A DNA stretch of 64,000 nucleotides from Vulpes vulpes (Eukaryota > Chordata > Mammalia > Carnivora > Canidae), in the NCBI RefSeq assembly GCF_048418805.1, contig NC_132782.1, positions 140,102,269 through 140,166,268 on the forward strand, read 5' to 3'. The notes beneath the pieces are model-generated. The model did no database searches, was not told where the DNA came from, and worked only from the letters and a program-made list of their open reading frames with translations. Both the position numbers and the translations under genes were made by a program. Below are positions 46,085 to 58,500 of the stretch, piece after piece (positions within the stretch are counted from its first letter, which is position 1; every line of letters begins with the position of its first letter).

Positions 46085-46440
46085 AATATGCAAACGCTGT
46101 AAGCATCATCTCTCTAATTTGTAAGTCTGCAACATGCCACTCCTCTCCACTTCAAGTCCTTCAGTGACTCCTGTTGTCCTCCAGGCACATATGAAACTCC
46201 TGAGCCCACATTATCATCCCTGTTCCTTCTCCATCTCATCTCTCACCAATTCTTTCCCTCTTATCTGGAGCTATACAGTTCTCAGCCACAGGTGCTCTTT
46301 TTTACCCTGTGTCTTTTCACACTGACAGGGATCCAGCTGCTTCGCTTTCTCAACTCTATCAAAGCCTCACTTTGGTACCTTCCTCACTGAGCCAGCTAAA
46401 ATCGCATCTCCCATTCCATTTCAGCCAGTGTTCTAGATGT
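46085..46440 (+). mobile_element. LINE/L2 fragment
   Basis: L2-type text: 'ccacttcaagtccttcagtgactcctgttgtcctccagg', 'ccttctccatctcatctctcaccaattc', 'ctgagccagctaaaatcgcatctcccattcc'. Pyrimidine-rich and decayed. Confidence 0.65.
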
Positions 46441-46814
46441 GCCGTAGGCTCCAACAGTCAGATGCACAAGCAAATGAAGAAGAAAAACAGAAGACAATAC
46501 TTGATCCTTCAAAAACTGAAGGGTCAATTCCTGTTTCTCAAGAGGACTTACCAACTAAAGGAAACATTCCCTTGAAGGAACCTGCAATTCTAAACACAAT
46601 TTCACAGAAAAATATCAAACCCTTTAAAGCAAATGTTAGTGCAACTGTATGTCATCATCCATTCATTCTTCCAAATAGGTATTTGTTGGCTCCTTTCAAT
46701 GTGCTCAAAGAAAGAACTGAAATCAACACATGTATTGGTGACCCAATGTCTGCCAGGGATGATGGGATAAGTTATGTTGCAGTAGCAAAGAATCCCCAAA
46801 TCTCTGTAACCTAG
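46437..46814 (+). other. Unidentified open frame downstream of L2
   Basis: 125 codons. The first 70 or so are Lys/Glu/Pro-rich without AT-bias artefacts (e.g. SIPVSQEDLPTKGNIPLK), while the last 50 read through repeat-like sequence. A 'ccattccatttcag' tract just upstream could act as a splice acceptor. No family recognised, and chance is likely. Confidence 0.15.
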
Positions 46815-46819
46815 AACAA

Positions 46820-47070
46820 GAAAGCTTTATTCCACATTCATGCTAACATTCCACCATGACTGGAAGCTCTGTATCTTTTCACCCTGGGGTTCAGGTTGAC
46901 AAAACAGAGAACACTTTGAATATCCCTGTTCATTGTATCAGAGGTCAAAAAAAATCTCTTCAGGAGGATCTCAACTCTAAATACGATATATTACTCTTTC
47001 ACTCAAAGTGATTAGTCAGGACTAGTCACATAGGACAATGCAATCACAAGGGAGCCAGGATGTACTCTGA
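46820..47070 (-). repeat. Old LTR-like repeat trace
   Basis: 'acaagaaagctttattccacattcatgc...ctcaaagtgattagtcaggactagtcacatagg...cacaagggagccaggatgtactctgaaggaaag' resembles an old MaLR/MER-type LTR in inverse orientation. A related trace lies at 63375-63700. Low confidence in family and edges. Confidence 0.35.
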
Positions 47071-48689
47071 AGGAAAGAGAACCTGTAATGTTTAACAAAT
47101 ACAACCAGTGTCCACTACAATCTACCCTTCTGGGTCATCAAATGTTTGCTTCATCCTTCTTTCTGCAGAAAAATATGCTCATCTTTACTATATGTGAGAG
47201 AACTTCCAAAGTCCAGACAGTCATGGCATCAAGCTCCGGGCTCTACATGGTAGTTTCTACATTGAGATTATATGCAAGAACGTGTATGTCATATCCAGGT
47301 TGGCCTTCTCTTTATCTGGAGAACCATACACGAAAAAGGCACATTATCTGCATCTTCCACAATCAATATGAAATGCTGAAACAGAAACAAGATAATTGCA
47401 ATAAACACTCCTATTCAGAAAAGGGGGAAAGTAAGAGACATAACACCAGATATTCCCTGAAGCACAGGACCTACCCTGGAGTAGGGGGATACTTGATCAG
47501 GCCAAAATTCTTTCCCCTGGAAAAGGTTCTCTAGTTCAGGGTTCTCCATGGCCTTTAGATCTGATTTTTGTCCATTATAATCTCTGGCCATTTTTAAGTA
47601 AGCATTGATAAAGAGGCCACACTTGTAGGCCAAACAGCTTCTCTAGTCCTCTTCCTACCTACTTAAAGTAGGAGGCCATAGGGTCATTCATCTTCAGTAT
47701 CAAGCAGCCATTAAATCTTGTTAGTCCAGGTGCTAGTTTCTTATCCATTGGTGTCTTTTTCTTTTTTGCTTAGTAGCTGCATGTGCCAACAGCTGTACCA
47801 ACAAATCCCTTCGAGACATATCTCGCTGTCTTGACTTAGTTGCACATATCTGCAAGTTGTATGGCTTCAGTGATAGAGCCACTCCCTCTTCACCTTTCCC
47901 TAGATGATTTTCCTTTGAACTGAAAAGATTTATTGGGCTCTTCTTAATCCCTTTAGAAGTTTCAACCATAGATATGATAACCATGTCCTTGATTTTATCT
48001 TTGTTCCTCGGATGAGTTTTAATCGGTATTTGTAGTGTAAACTGTTCTCAATTTTGGCTTTTACTGTTCGTGGTTTAAAAAAAAAAAATGCCTCTTCTAA
48101 TTTCTGGATGCTCTCTATATTCCTTCAGTCCTAATTGCAAAATGACCAGTTATTTTCCAAGCTTGTCTCTTTCTCATACTGTCTTGTCAGATACCACCCA
48201 AAACAGTCAATGTATCCGACTAACATTCTAATATCCAATTCTTTCCTTTAAGCTGCAAACCGATTATGTCTATTATCTTCCTTCCTTTGGTATTCCAAGT
48301 AACAACCTATCCAAGTTCCATCACCACAAAATGGATTGCCTTTCTTCCAACCTCTGGCATCAGTTTCCCTGACACCTGCAAACCGCCCCGACGTTAAACC
48401 AATCCCACATATTTCATCATTTCATTTATTTCAGTAGCACTCCACTTGTCATAAACCTCTGGAGTACTCAGCGTGTGCTAGGTTAAACTTAGCCCAAAAC
48501 TACCCCCAAAATCCCAATATCTGAGGACATGAAGATTTTAATTTTCTTCATGGGGAAAAAATCTAGCTTTTCCTCTCTATATTTTGCCATTGCCTTAGTG
48601 TAGAAGACATATGATTTTTCCCTTCGGTCATTTCAAAAGTCTTGCTTTCAAGTCTTGAACTCGTAACACCACACATTGCCTAGAGAATG
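47071..48689. other. Unassigned sequence
   Basis: A 148-codon frame (47088-47534) has no domain and is likely chance. Possibly MaLR-like internal debris. Nothing else seen. Confidence 0.35.
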
Positions 48690-49230
48690 ATCTGTGTATG
48701 GTACAAATCTGATTGTGTTCCCTGAATTTACATCTTTCAGTTCTGTCCAATCATATTGAAAATAAAATCATTTTCTTTTCTTTGTTTCTCCAGTAACTTC
48801 TTTCATGATCTAATGGTTGACTGCCTTTCAAGCTCATCTCTGGCCATTCATCAACATACGCTTATGTCCCAGTCACACAAAAACACTCTGATCATTCTTG
48901 CCTCCATCTGGACAGCTTTTCCCCCATTTCCTCCCTTTTGTTAATACCTACACTTTTTTTTTTTTTTTTAAAGACTCAGCTCAAACAAGGAGAAACCATT
49001 CCAAGACTCCCTCTGCAATCTGGGTTAAACTTCCTCCTTCATTAGTATCCTGTGAATAACTTTATCAGAAATTGCATATTGCATCTTATTTTCTGCCTTA
49101 TTTTTATTCTCTAGAGTGGATTATTAGCCCTTTGAAGTCAGTAAGTGTCTTTCTAATTTGTCTCAATTCCTAGAACAGTGACAGACACATGATAGATGTC
49201 TACTATTCATTAATTCATTCAGTCCATATT
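48690..49230 (+). mobile_element. LINE/L2 3' end
   Basis: 'actcagctcaaacaaggagaaaccattccaagactccctctgcaatctgggtt', 'ttctagagtggattattagccctttgaagtcagtaagtgtc', 'cctagaacagtgacagacacatgatagatgtctac', 'attcattaattcattc': L2 3' end in plus orientation, with a T run inserted at 48955-48970. Confidence 0.7.
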
Positions 49231-51327
49231 TAAGGAGTACCTACTCTGTCACTAGGCACTGTGCTAAACTCAGAAGAGAGAGAATAATTTAAATAACTTT
49301 TTCTTTCTTTAGCTCACGAACCCTTCTCACTGAATACAGTCGATGTCATTTTCTGACTGTTCCACGAAACTCTTCTGATCCCTAAAGGCATAGATGGAAA
49401 CATCATATTATGAAAAGAAAGTCTGATTTAGACAAGTGGGATGGTTGGCTCAAAATTTTATGCTGTCAAAATCTTGACCCTGATCTCTAAATATACCAAA
49501 GGTAGCTTGACTCCATTACACAGGATTTTATAATATGTTTTAGTAAATTTAGTGTTAAGTCACAGGACAGAATTTCAGTTCTCTTATTTTTTCCTCTCTG
49601 ACACCATTTGCTTTTATCGATGAAAAATTAATTTATAAAACTTAAAGTTACTTATTTAAGAGGTTGCAAAACCTTATTCACAATGATTACACAGATTTAG
49701 TTTTCAAACAACTAGAATAAAGATTGTGAAGTTTTAAGTTTAGTTATCCTTGCTTTAGTACTTGGATATTTCCACTCCCTGAAGATTACTCCCATACCTA
49801 TTATTATTCAGGTTTCTTACTACTCAAAAATCTACTTAATGAAATATTTTATGCTACTTTCAGGGTTATGCCTTTGTGCTCATAATTTTTAATAGATACT
49901 TATTCCTTTTTGTAATAACTGCTCATAGCAGGGGGGGTGGGAGGGTGTTGCTTTGCCATATGCTCACCAAATCACTTCAACTTCAAAGTTCTCTCTCCGC
50001 AGAAGTTGTTGTTGTTTTGCTATTGATTTTAATTTGGAACTGTTAAATACTCAAAAAGAAGGGCTTCCAAATGAATAAGAAGGAAACTTCTAAATTTTGT
50101 AGGTACGTTAATGGTAATGATGAGAATGGTAGAAAGAAGCATGTGCAGTCAACATGCCCCTAACCCAGGGCCCAACTAGATGGGCCCGAACTTTATTTCT
50201 GAAGTCCTCTGGACTGAACATGAGACATATGGAGGCTATATGCCGAGACAGATTGAGAAAAAAAAAATGGAATCAGGTATACATGAAAATAAATTGAGAT
50301 TCTAGTATATACTAGATCTGCACTCTAACCTCTTACAAACTACTAACCCTTCAGCGGTAATAATCCTTGAAACTGCAGGACTGCCACAGAGATTAGAGAT
50401 GAAGTAGATGACACACAGTAGACACCTGAAGGGATATTATTTTTTATCATCTTTTAAGACATAAAGAAGATTATTCTCTTTAAACCTTTATAATTTACTC
50501 TATCAATTACTTGGGGGCCTTCTTCCCTCTTCTCCCTTTTTCATAGATTAGTATTTCTTTAAAACACAGACAAAACATTGTAATTATGTCATTTTGCATT
50601 CCGACCACAGTTATGAATAATATTATTATAAGAAAAACTCCAGTGTGATCAGTAAGGATTAATTTTTAAATAACAAATCAAGGGAATGTTGTAATATGCC
50701 AAGCAATTAGGGAACTGGAGTTGAACAGTTAGAGTCCCCATGGTTAGCAACCTGGAATGGAAATGGTGGGGCACTCCTGCCATTCACAGTACCTTAAACT
50801 TAAGTATTAGATAATCAAAATATTTTTGGGAATGAGAATCCTACAATAACAATGGTAGTAACCTGACAGCCTAGTAGAGAAGGCAACTGATCAGTGTATA
50901 CCTTGACTTGGAATACAAATAGGATACAAGTAAAACTGACAACCTTGCACACACTGCTCTTAATTTAAGCCACAGAAGAGACATTTTTAATGAACAATCA
51001 AAAATCCAATAGAGTGAGCTCCTGATTAACTGCAAATGCAAAACAGGAAATATGTAGACAGTATTTTTAAAAAATCAACAACAATAAAACTTGCTATTCG
51101 ATGTTGAAAAGCAGACACATTCTAAAATAGCATTAGATATTATCAAACTCTTACATACTCACCTCTCAGACTTGAAACCTAAGGTATTCATACTATTAGT
51201 TGCTCAGATTCCAAATCTATGTGGGGAAAATAATCTAAGATTATCATTTACAGAATTTGATTTCCATTTATAGTCTTATTTTGACATTTTCAGTTTCAGT
51301 CTACCAATTCATGGGTTAATGAATTTT
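49231..51327. other. Unassigned, with a G-rich run
   Basis: No gene. 49235-49290 ('aaggagtacctactctgtcactaggcactgtgctaaac') is a short ancient repeat trace. A G-rich run (GGGGGGGTGGGAGGG) lies at 49931-49945. The rest is AT-rich. Confidence 0.45.
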
Positions 51328-51568
51328 TTTTTTATTTCTTTAAATTCAATTAGCCGACATATAGTACATCATTAGTTTCAGATGTAGAGTTCAGTAATTC
51401 ATCCGTTGCATATAACACCTAGTGCTCATCACATTACGTGCCCTCCTTAATGCCCGTCACCCAGTTACCCCATCCCCCTACCCACCTCCCCTCCAGCGAT
51501 CCTGTTTGTTTCCTATATTTAAGAGTCTCTCATAGTTGATCTCCCTCTTCGATTTCTTTCCACTCAGT
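51328..51568 (-). mobile_element. LINE-1 3' end (5'-truncated)
   Basis: Inverted carnivore L1 3' UTR: 'ttaaattcaattagccgacatatagtacatcattag', 'taacacctagtgctcatcac', 'tgccctccttaatgcccgtcacccagttaccccatccccc', 'gtttcctatatttaagagtctctcatagttg'. It begins with a T run (the poly(A) tail). Confidence 0.88.
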
Positions 51569-52308
51569 AGTTTAACCTCTATTTCCTCCATGAAAGGAAT
51601 TACTGATTTCAAGGTTAGCTGCCACCAATTACCAATAACTGGGGCCCTTAGGACCCTGAAAGCCTTAAAAACCCTAGCCAGAAGACAAGGATGTGGTCCC
51701 GAGTTGACACTGACTGGGTTCACAGCTTCAGTGGGGTGGTGGTGAGAAGAGTTGGTGGCAGAACTGAGAAAAATGTGAATACAATAAAATGTCCATTTTT
51801 GTTCTCCTGGTCTGAAGAGAAAATGTCAGATACCTAACAAAATAATATATCAAGAGGACTTCATTTCACATTCATGAACACTCCAAAATAAGCTTTATAG
51901 GCACTGACTTCTCCAAAGGTGGCTTATGAGTAATCCAAACAGTGGCCAAAGTGCTTGGTCAGCCTTCTCTACGAAGTTCCTAACCTTTAGAACTTCAGAA
52001 GTTTAAAATTACAGCATTCCGGTAATGGAAATTTTATTATGACAGTCCTACACTTAAGATGATCCTGAAAGTGTCATTCTTTTTCAAGATGCCAGTCACA
52101 ATAACTTTTAAACTTCTACATAACTTTTAAGTTTCCTGTACTAAAAAACCCCAAGAAGCTCCATGTAAAAATCCGCAGATTCTGATGTGCCCTCTTAAGT
52201 AAAAATCTCCACCTTCCTTTTTATAAAGTTTGCTTATAGATTCACACTTTTGTTCGAGTGACACAGTGCCCCTGGAAAGGTCAGTTTTTTTTATTTTCCT
52301 CGTTGGCT
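51569..52308. other. Unassigned sequence
   Basis: No gene or clear repeat seen. Confidence 0.4.
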
Positions 52309-52336
52309 GGGGGTGGGGGCTAGTTGGGGGTGGGGG
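52309..52336 (+). other. G-quadruplex motif
   Basis: Four G5 tracts in 28 bases: G5-T-G5-(6 nt CTAGTT)-G5-T-G5. It arose as a 16-17-bp local repeat of GTTGGGGGTGGGGG type. The sequence strongly predicts a stable plus-strand quadruplex. Confidence 0.85.
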
Positions 52337-53932
52337 AAGGAGACGAGTTGGAAACCTATACAAGCAAATGACAACTAACATACTCAGTTGATGCCACCTT
52401 GTAGTCATTCCACTGGTATTTCTCACATATTGAACATCTAGGAAGTGTATATTGCCATGTTGGGAAGAGAAACATGCAGGATGACATAACAACATAATCG
52501 CCACCTCCTATGAGAATTAGAAACAGACAAAACCAAAATGCAAAGGAGCATATTAAAAATGCCCTATGGAAAAAAAAAATGCCCTATGCATAGCATGAGT
52601 AATACTTTGGAGAAGGAAAAGATCATTTCTGCCTAGAGCAAACTGCTTAATATACTCTTAGAATTCTGTGCTCTCTCATATAATTCATGTGTTTTAACAG
52701 ATTTGCTGTCTCTTCGTGTGGAAAAATCTCCAACCTCTCCTCAATCATTTTTTTTTTTTTTTTTTTTTTTGGGAACCTGGTAGATTTCTGCTTTTCCTTC
52801 AATGTCATCCTTCCAGAGGGCCTGCCCCAGGCTGGATTAGGACATGTGCTACTACAACTCCTTATGATAATATAATATGTTTTGTAGTGTATAGCTATAT
52901 GTTACATATTATATATTACATCATATAGTATATTTCTATTTTAATAGGGACAAGGTCATTAATTTGTTTCCTCAGCATGCTGCACAAAATCTGGAACATG
53001 GTAAGCATTTTTTTTAAGTTTGCAGAATGATTCAGAAACCTATTTTTATTGGGTCTCCGAGAAGGGGTAGGACTTCTCAACTGCAAAAGACAGAGGTGGC
53101 ACTCTTAGGGAGAGCAATACATGTAAAAACACAAGACAGAGAAATGAAAATTGAAGATAAAATTTCTAAAACAGGGAATAGGTAGCAGGAGTTACAAGTT
53201 AAAGATTGCTGAGGAAGATTCCCAAAGACTTTAAATTCAAGAGTGAGATATTTGGCTTCCAGAAGCTTCTTTTCTACTTTTTCTCCCATGTACACCCACT
53301 CTCCCCCATACTTCACTGAATAGTGAAGATACATCACAAGAGTTGATGAAACATCCAAAGAGCTTAATAGGAGCAGAACAGAACAAGGGATTTAATTGAA
53401 CTATGAAATTGCAAAGAAGCACAAGCTGAAGCGTTCAGAAGGAAAAATGGCAAATGTACCAAATGGGTGAATGTGAAGAGGCAAATTCGACCTGAGGAAA
53501 GGTTACTGAACATGGTAACTCAGAGATTTATTTATCACTGACTGACAAATGAGACAATTCAGTAGACTAGTCAAAGCACGAGACAGATGAGAAGGGGCTC
53601 AGGAAGGGGCAGGGACAGGAAATCAGGCAGAGATGTAACCCACTGGGAAATTATCTCGATTTGCCAGCAGAGGGGATTTGAAGGTACACGGTATATATTA
53701 TGGAGGTAATTTTATGCTGTTCCGGGACCCATGTATATGCTGATGAGCATGTATTTTATGTGTTGTCAGGAGTTTAAAGTTTTGAAGATGGAAAATTCTC
53801 ACTCTGTTGACAATCTCTCTGTACTTTATCTTTCGTAAGTAAAAATAAGAAAAGCTCTCATACATTCACTCATTCTACAAACATATCATTAGCCAGGAAA
53901 AAGAAATGAGAAAGGAAGGAAAGGAGAGAGAG
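52337..53932. other. Unassigned, with a long poly(T)
   Basis: No gene. A run of about 24 T sits near 52747-52770 with no SINE or L1 body beside it. 52890-52930 is AT-rich. Confidence 0.45.
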
Positions 53933-53936
53933 AGAG

Positions 53937-53971
<35 letters not shown>
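53933..53971. repeat. (GA)n microsatellite
   Basis: About 17 GA units (one ATGA break) after a purine-rich lead (gaaaggagagagagagag). Confidence 0.9.
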
Positions 53972-53974
<3 letters not shown>

Positions 53975-54399
53975 GTTTATTTCATTCATTCTATTTCTTC
54001 AAAGAACACGAAACCCAAATGTATTTACAGTTAACCTTTCAGTCTCCCTACTATCTGGAAGAAGGAATGTTGTCTTGGCATGCATCTGATTCTGGATGTT
54101 TTCCAGACAGATTCTCAATACAAACCCAATGACTGCAATATAATCAGCTTACTACTTGATTTGATATGAAAACCCACAAAGTAAAACTACCACTTTGGGG
54201 ACCCCCTGGTTGACTTGAGTAGGAAGTTTTGAACTGCAAAATAGTGCTTCCAATTCAGCACTCGGACACTCCCCTGTGTGAACTGGTTTATTTCCCCACC
54301 AAGCAACTATATTTATATTCACATTTGCTAGATAATTGCTAGGCAGTTATAATTATAATTATTAATACCAAATTCACTTTGTGTTTGGGGACATTGCTA

Positions 54400-54770
54400 A
54401 GAATCATATGATTTTTGAGTTAGAAAGGACCAGATATGACATATATTCCTACCTCATTATTAACAGATAAAAATTCAAAGCTCCAGAAACAAACTAGAGC
54501 TTACACAGCTAGTGAGTCTCTTAAGAAAGGGCTAGCATTCACGTTCTGACTTGAGTTTCAGGGCTCTTCCCCAGTCATGCTTTGCACCGTGTGTTGCTAG
54601 TCCTTCTTACCACTTGTCTGCATTTCTATCCTCCATTTTGCCATTCGTTATCTTTTTCAACCATAAACACATTACCTATAGGCTTCAGTTTTCTCAGGTG
54701 CAAAACGAGTGACCTGAATGAAAGATCTATAGTCTGGCTAAGCGAAAGTATGATTCTATGACCATCGTGA
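54400..54770. repeat. Two MIR-class fragments in opposite orientation
   Basis: Minus-strand fragment at about 54400-54575 ('gagttagaaaggaccagatatgac...cacagctagtgagtctcttaag'). Plus-strand fragment at about 54650-54770 ('cttcagttttctcaggtgcaaaacgagtgacctgaatgaaagatc...tatgattctatgacc'). Confidence 0.55.
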
Positions 54771-57249
54771 AACCCGTTGTCTTATTCCTAGATATTTCTG
54801 TTCCATGTAACAGAAACCCAATCAAACAAGAAAAATTAAATAGGTAGATTTATTATAGGGACACATGGCTGTCTCATAGATCCCAAAGTAAAGAAATATG
54901 AGAGTTTCACTAGGAACTAGGACCATAAACTCGTACTATCACAAGTTTATAATTGATTTCTTCTGTGTCTCTGAGGGACCACTGCATTCTTTCCCTGCTA
55001 GTTTCTGAATATTAGCCTAATTTTTCTTTCCTTTCAAATCTGTACCCACTGCTTCCCCAGGCACAGAATGTACTTGTCCAGAAGGGCAGCCTTTCCATTC
55101 AGTTCAAACACTACCAGAGCCTAACTAGCATCACTGAATCCCAATTCCAAAGGTCTTCTCAACCCAGTGTGGTTGATCCAGCCTGGGTCAGATGTCTACC
55201 AGCCTCTATAAGTTGGGGGCCAGTATGCCACGGCCAGAATTCACTTTATCTTCAGAGAAGGGAAATGTGGCCTAAGCAGGGTCCCCAAAAGAACACTGAT
55301 ATTCGCAACTTCTAGAATCAGTTGCTACTTGACTGGAATGAGGATGACAATGATTCTGTGGCTAAATGAAGGATGACATAAGCAGAAAGCCTAGTATGAA
55401 TGTCTTATTCTCTCAGGGTTTGACTATAATCTACATCAATAACATAAATAAATATTTACCCTACTTAGCTATTTCAGATGGTCTATATCTGAAGGATTCC
55501 ATATTCAAGTTTCGAAAAAAGCCCACATGGAAAAGAAAAGAAAACTCAAGTTAATAGTTTAGAATGAAAATTAAATGTAGAGCCAGGAAGTAAAGAAGCA
55601 ACAAAAACCTCTCTAGAGAGAAGAGTGAACCCCTAGCAACAACTAAAGGAATCCCACAAAAGAGAATAGTCTCCAGATACTAGAAGAAGTGTAGCTATTC
55701 CTTTGGGAGGGCCTTGGTTTAAAGGGATTAAGGTAAATATTTAGGATAAAAAAAGAATCAACTAGGACAAGACAGCAAGGAATTCAGTGTGATTTCTCTT
55801 TGAACAGGAGCTGGTTTGTTATTATAATGAAACAAGCCTCCCGCTGGCACCTTTTCCGTGACTTGTTTCCAATCCTATTGAGATTTCTACCCTTCAAAAG
55901 AAAGGATGTGGATTATTAGACTCTTGGCAGGGGGTACAGAAAAGTCTGTGTTGCTCTAGGTCCAACCCAGCAGTGGCGGATTAAGGTGTGATTGAATGGA
56001 TTGGTAATCGGCCCCATATTCAGAAGAGAACCTCCAGATTTTGTCAGGATCCTCAACAAGGCAGTTTTCCCAGCAGAATTACCCTTTGTTGCTTCCACGT
56101 TTTCTTTATATTCTCTCATTCACCTCCTTGAATTCCACTGGTGAATTTACTGATCTGTCCCCAGGCTATGTTTCTTCAAATACCGTATTTTCAAAAGGTG
56201 CTAAGGAGGGGAGAAGGGTATCCATAACTACTTCTGAAGAAAAAACATTAGGGCATCTTCATATATCATTGTATATCTTGAATTGTTTGAATCAATCTGC
56301 TTATATCCATTTGAATCAGGCTATGTGAGAGAATTTTTTTTTGGCAATTTAAAGTGTTAAAAAAGTCTTAAAAAAGGATAACATGTTTCATCTTCTGTTG
56401 CTTTACCCTACAGCCTTCCCTAATATTATTTTACAAATAGAAGATCAAAATCTTGAATTCTTATATCTTTAAGGGGAAAAATTAGAAACATATCTAAATA
56501 TTATCTATATTCATGTGTTTTATCTATATTATCACATATATTATCTCTACTCATGTATATATGTATCATATTATAATACTCATACTATATATACATATAC
56601 ACATCTATAACAGCTATTTTCCTGTGTATACGTATCATATAGAACACAGGCTGTCTATTACTAATATCTATGCTCTATCAGAGTTCATATCAGCTTATGC
56701 TATATCAAAGACAAAGGCTAATGACCTGAGTGATCATCAAATTCATGGACCATACTTTATTTAACGTTCTTAACTGGATATTGAGCATAAGCAAGATAAG
56801 ACTTCACAAGGAAGCCTTTGAGGACTTCTCTCCCTAACTCTAAAGGTTTTACCTGCCTTTTTTATACCATTATTGACTATTTGTAAATAAAAGTCAGTTT
56901 GTTTTTGCATTGACACTTTTCAGCTGGGAATGACACTGAAAAAAGCAAAAGACCTTCCTTTAATACGTTACTCTTAAGAATTCAAGTAGAGACAGAACTC
57001 TGGTTTGTCACTTTAATACTCATACCTCCCTCTCATGGATTGACATTAGGCATTTTCAGTATTCACATGTCATGGCTCTCATATAAGTACCGCGCACTAA
57101 CCGATTGCAACCCTGGAGCTCCTATGTCATGACTCTCATGTAGAAACAGACCCATTTTCTATTCAGCATGTTTTATCCATGCAAGAATTTGGGAACTCTT
57201 ACCAAAATATAAATACTTGCAAAACTCTTAAGGTTATTTTCTCTTTATT
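54771..57249. other. Unassigned AT-rich sequence
   Basis: No gene. 56490-56640 is TA-rich with repeated 'tatctatatt' and 'catatatacatatac' text. Open frames of 60-95 codons have no domain. Confidence 0.45.
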
Positions 57250-57483
57250 TTATTTATTTTTAAGATTTTATTTATTTATGTATTTGAGAGAGAGAGAGAG
57301 CATGTGCATGCAGTTGGAGGGGGTGAGTAGCAGAGGAGGAGGGAGAAGGAGGAGAAAGAATCTCAAGCAGACTCCACACTGAGCACAGAGCCCTAAATGG
57401 GGCTCGATCTCACAACCCCAAGATCATGACCTGAGTTGAAGCCAAGAGTCAGACACTTAACCAACTGAGCCATCCAGGTACCC
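57250..57483 (-). mobile_element. SINEC, older subfamily
   Basis: Minus-strand SINE with inverted tail 'ttaagattttatttatttatg', GA and GGA-rich middle, and head 'ccaactgagccatccaggtaccc'. Imperfect TSD: TTATTTTCTCTTTATTTT before and TAATTTTCTCTAATTTT after. Confidence 0.9.
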
Positions 57484-57786
57484 TAATTTTCTCTAATTTT
57501 CGATAAGCAAGGTAAAGAACATATGCTTGGATGAAAAATAGTTTGTTGCCCTTTCTTGGTTTCTGAATTACCAAGACCATTTTTTTGAACTAGCATTACT
57601 GAGCCTAACTTAAATCTCTGAATCCTAACTCTAAATGTGTTCTCAATCAAATCTGATTGATCTAACCTGGTCAGATTTCCACCCAGCTCAATAAGCTAGG
57701 ACCAGGAGGGCAAGGCCAGAATCCTTCTGTCTTCAGAAGATCTAGTTGAAAATTAGCTCTCTAGAGATCCCTCTAATTTGGGATTT

Positions 57787-57835
57787 GTTTATGTCAGTCT
57801 ACACTGTGATTGGTTTATGTCAGTCTACACTGTGA
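57787..57835. repeat. Tandem duplication, 26-bp period
   Basis: GTTTATGTCAGTCTACACTG(TGA) occurs at 57787-57809 and again, identical over 23 bases, at 57813-57835. The match is perfect, so the duplication is recent. Confidence 0.9.
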
Positions 57836-58290
57836 AAATTTCTCCCTTCTAACATTAAAAAGAACAAGAGGTTTTAGAGCAGTGATTTCCAAACTATTCC
57901 TTGCATCCCACATTCCAAGTTGGGGAACCCAAGTAGTGGGTTCTCTGTTTCATAAAGAACTACAGAGAAGTAAAATATAAATCAAGTCAATAGCAAAAAA
58001 AGCAGAATGAATGAAAGTTTTAAAAGACACGCCTAAAAATAATTCAACTAACAAAGGATTACCAAAAAAAAAGTAGTAACTGAAAGTCATCATCAAATCA
58101 AGATGCTCTGAAGATGAAGCATCTTTCCCCAGTACTGCAGGAGTTTCATGTACATGCATAGAATAGGAGCTTTATAGAGTTATCAAGGATTGTGCGGAAG
58201 CCAAATCACTTATGGGAACACAGACCTGGAGTCTTACTGTTTTAGTAATGTGAAGTTTTTGCTTAAATATATCAAATTCTGTTGCCCTTT
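57836..58290. other. Unassigned; possible hAT end
   Basis: 'agagcagtgatttccaaact' at 57876-57895 resembles the terminal inverted repeat of a hAT-type (MER) transposon, but the body is not recognisable. Confidence 0.3.
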
Positions 58291-58305
58291 AAAAACTCAG
58301 TACTA

Positions 58306-58490
58306 GGGGCACGTAAGTGGCTTAGTTGGTTGTCTATCTTTGGCTCAGGTCATGATCCAAGGGTCCTGGGATCGAGCCCTATATCATGCTCTCTGCTGGA
58401 TGGGCAGCCTGCTTCTCCCTTTCCACCACTTGTGCTGTCTCACACTGTCTCAACTAAATAAAGAAAATCTTTTTAAAAATTAAAAAAAAA
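58306..58490 (+). mobile_element. SINEC, older subfamily
   Basis: Plus-strand SINE ('gggcacgtaagtggcttagttgg...gggatcgagccc...gcagcctgcttctcc...actaaataaagaaaatc'). TSD AAAAACTCA at 58291-58299 and 58492-58500. Confidence 0.88.
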
Positions 58491-58500
58491 TAAAAACTCA

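Noticed and set aside
47088..47534. 148-codon plus-strand open frame
   Set aside because: No domain, and the flanks look like LTR-type debris. The residue mix is like translated AT-rich non-coding DNA.
52687..52928. Overlapping frames with a Phe run, resembling a membrane segment
   Set aside because: The Phe run is the translated T24 tract near 52747, so the apparent hydrophobic helix is an artefact.
53933..53971. Regularly repeated units that might suggest a CRISPR-like array
   Set aside because: Pure dinucleotide repeat without spacers; this is a eukaryotic microsatellite. The same holds for the (CAT)n and other (GA)n tracts.
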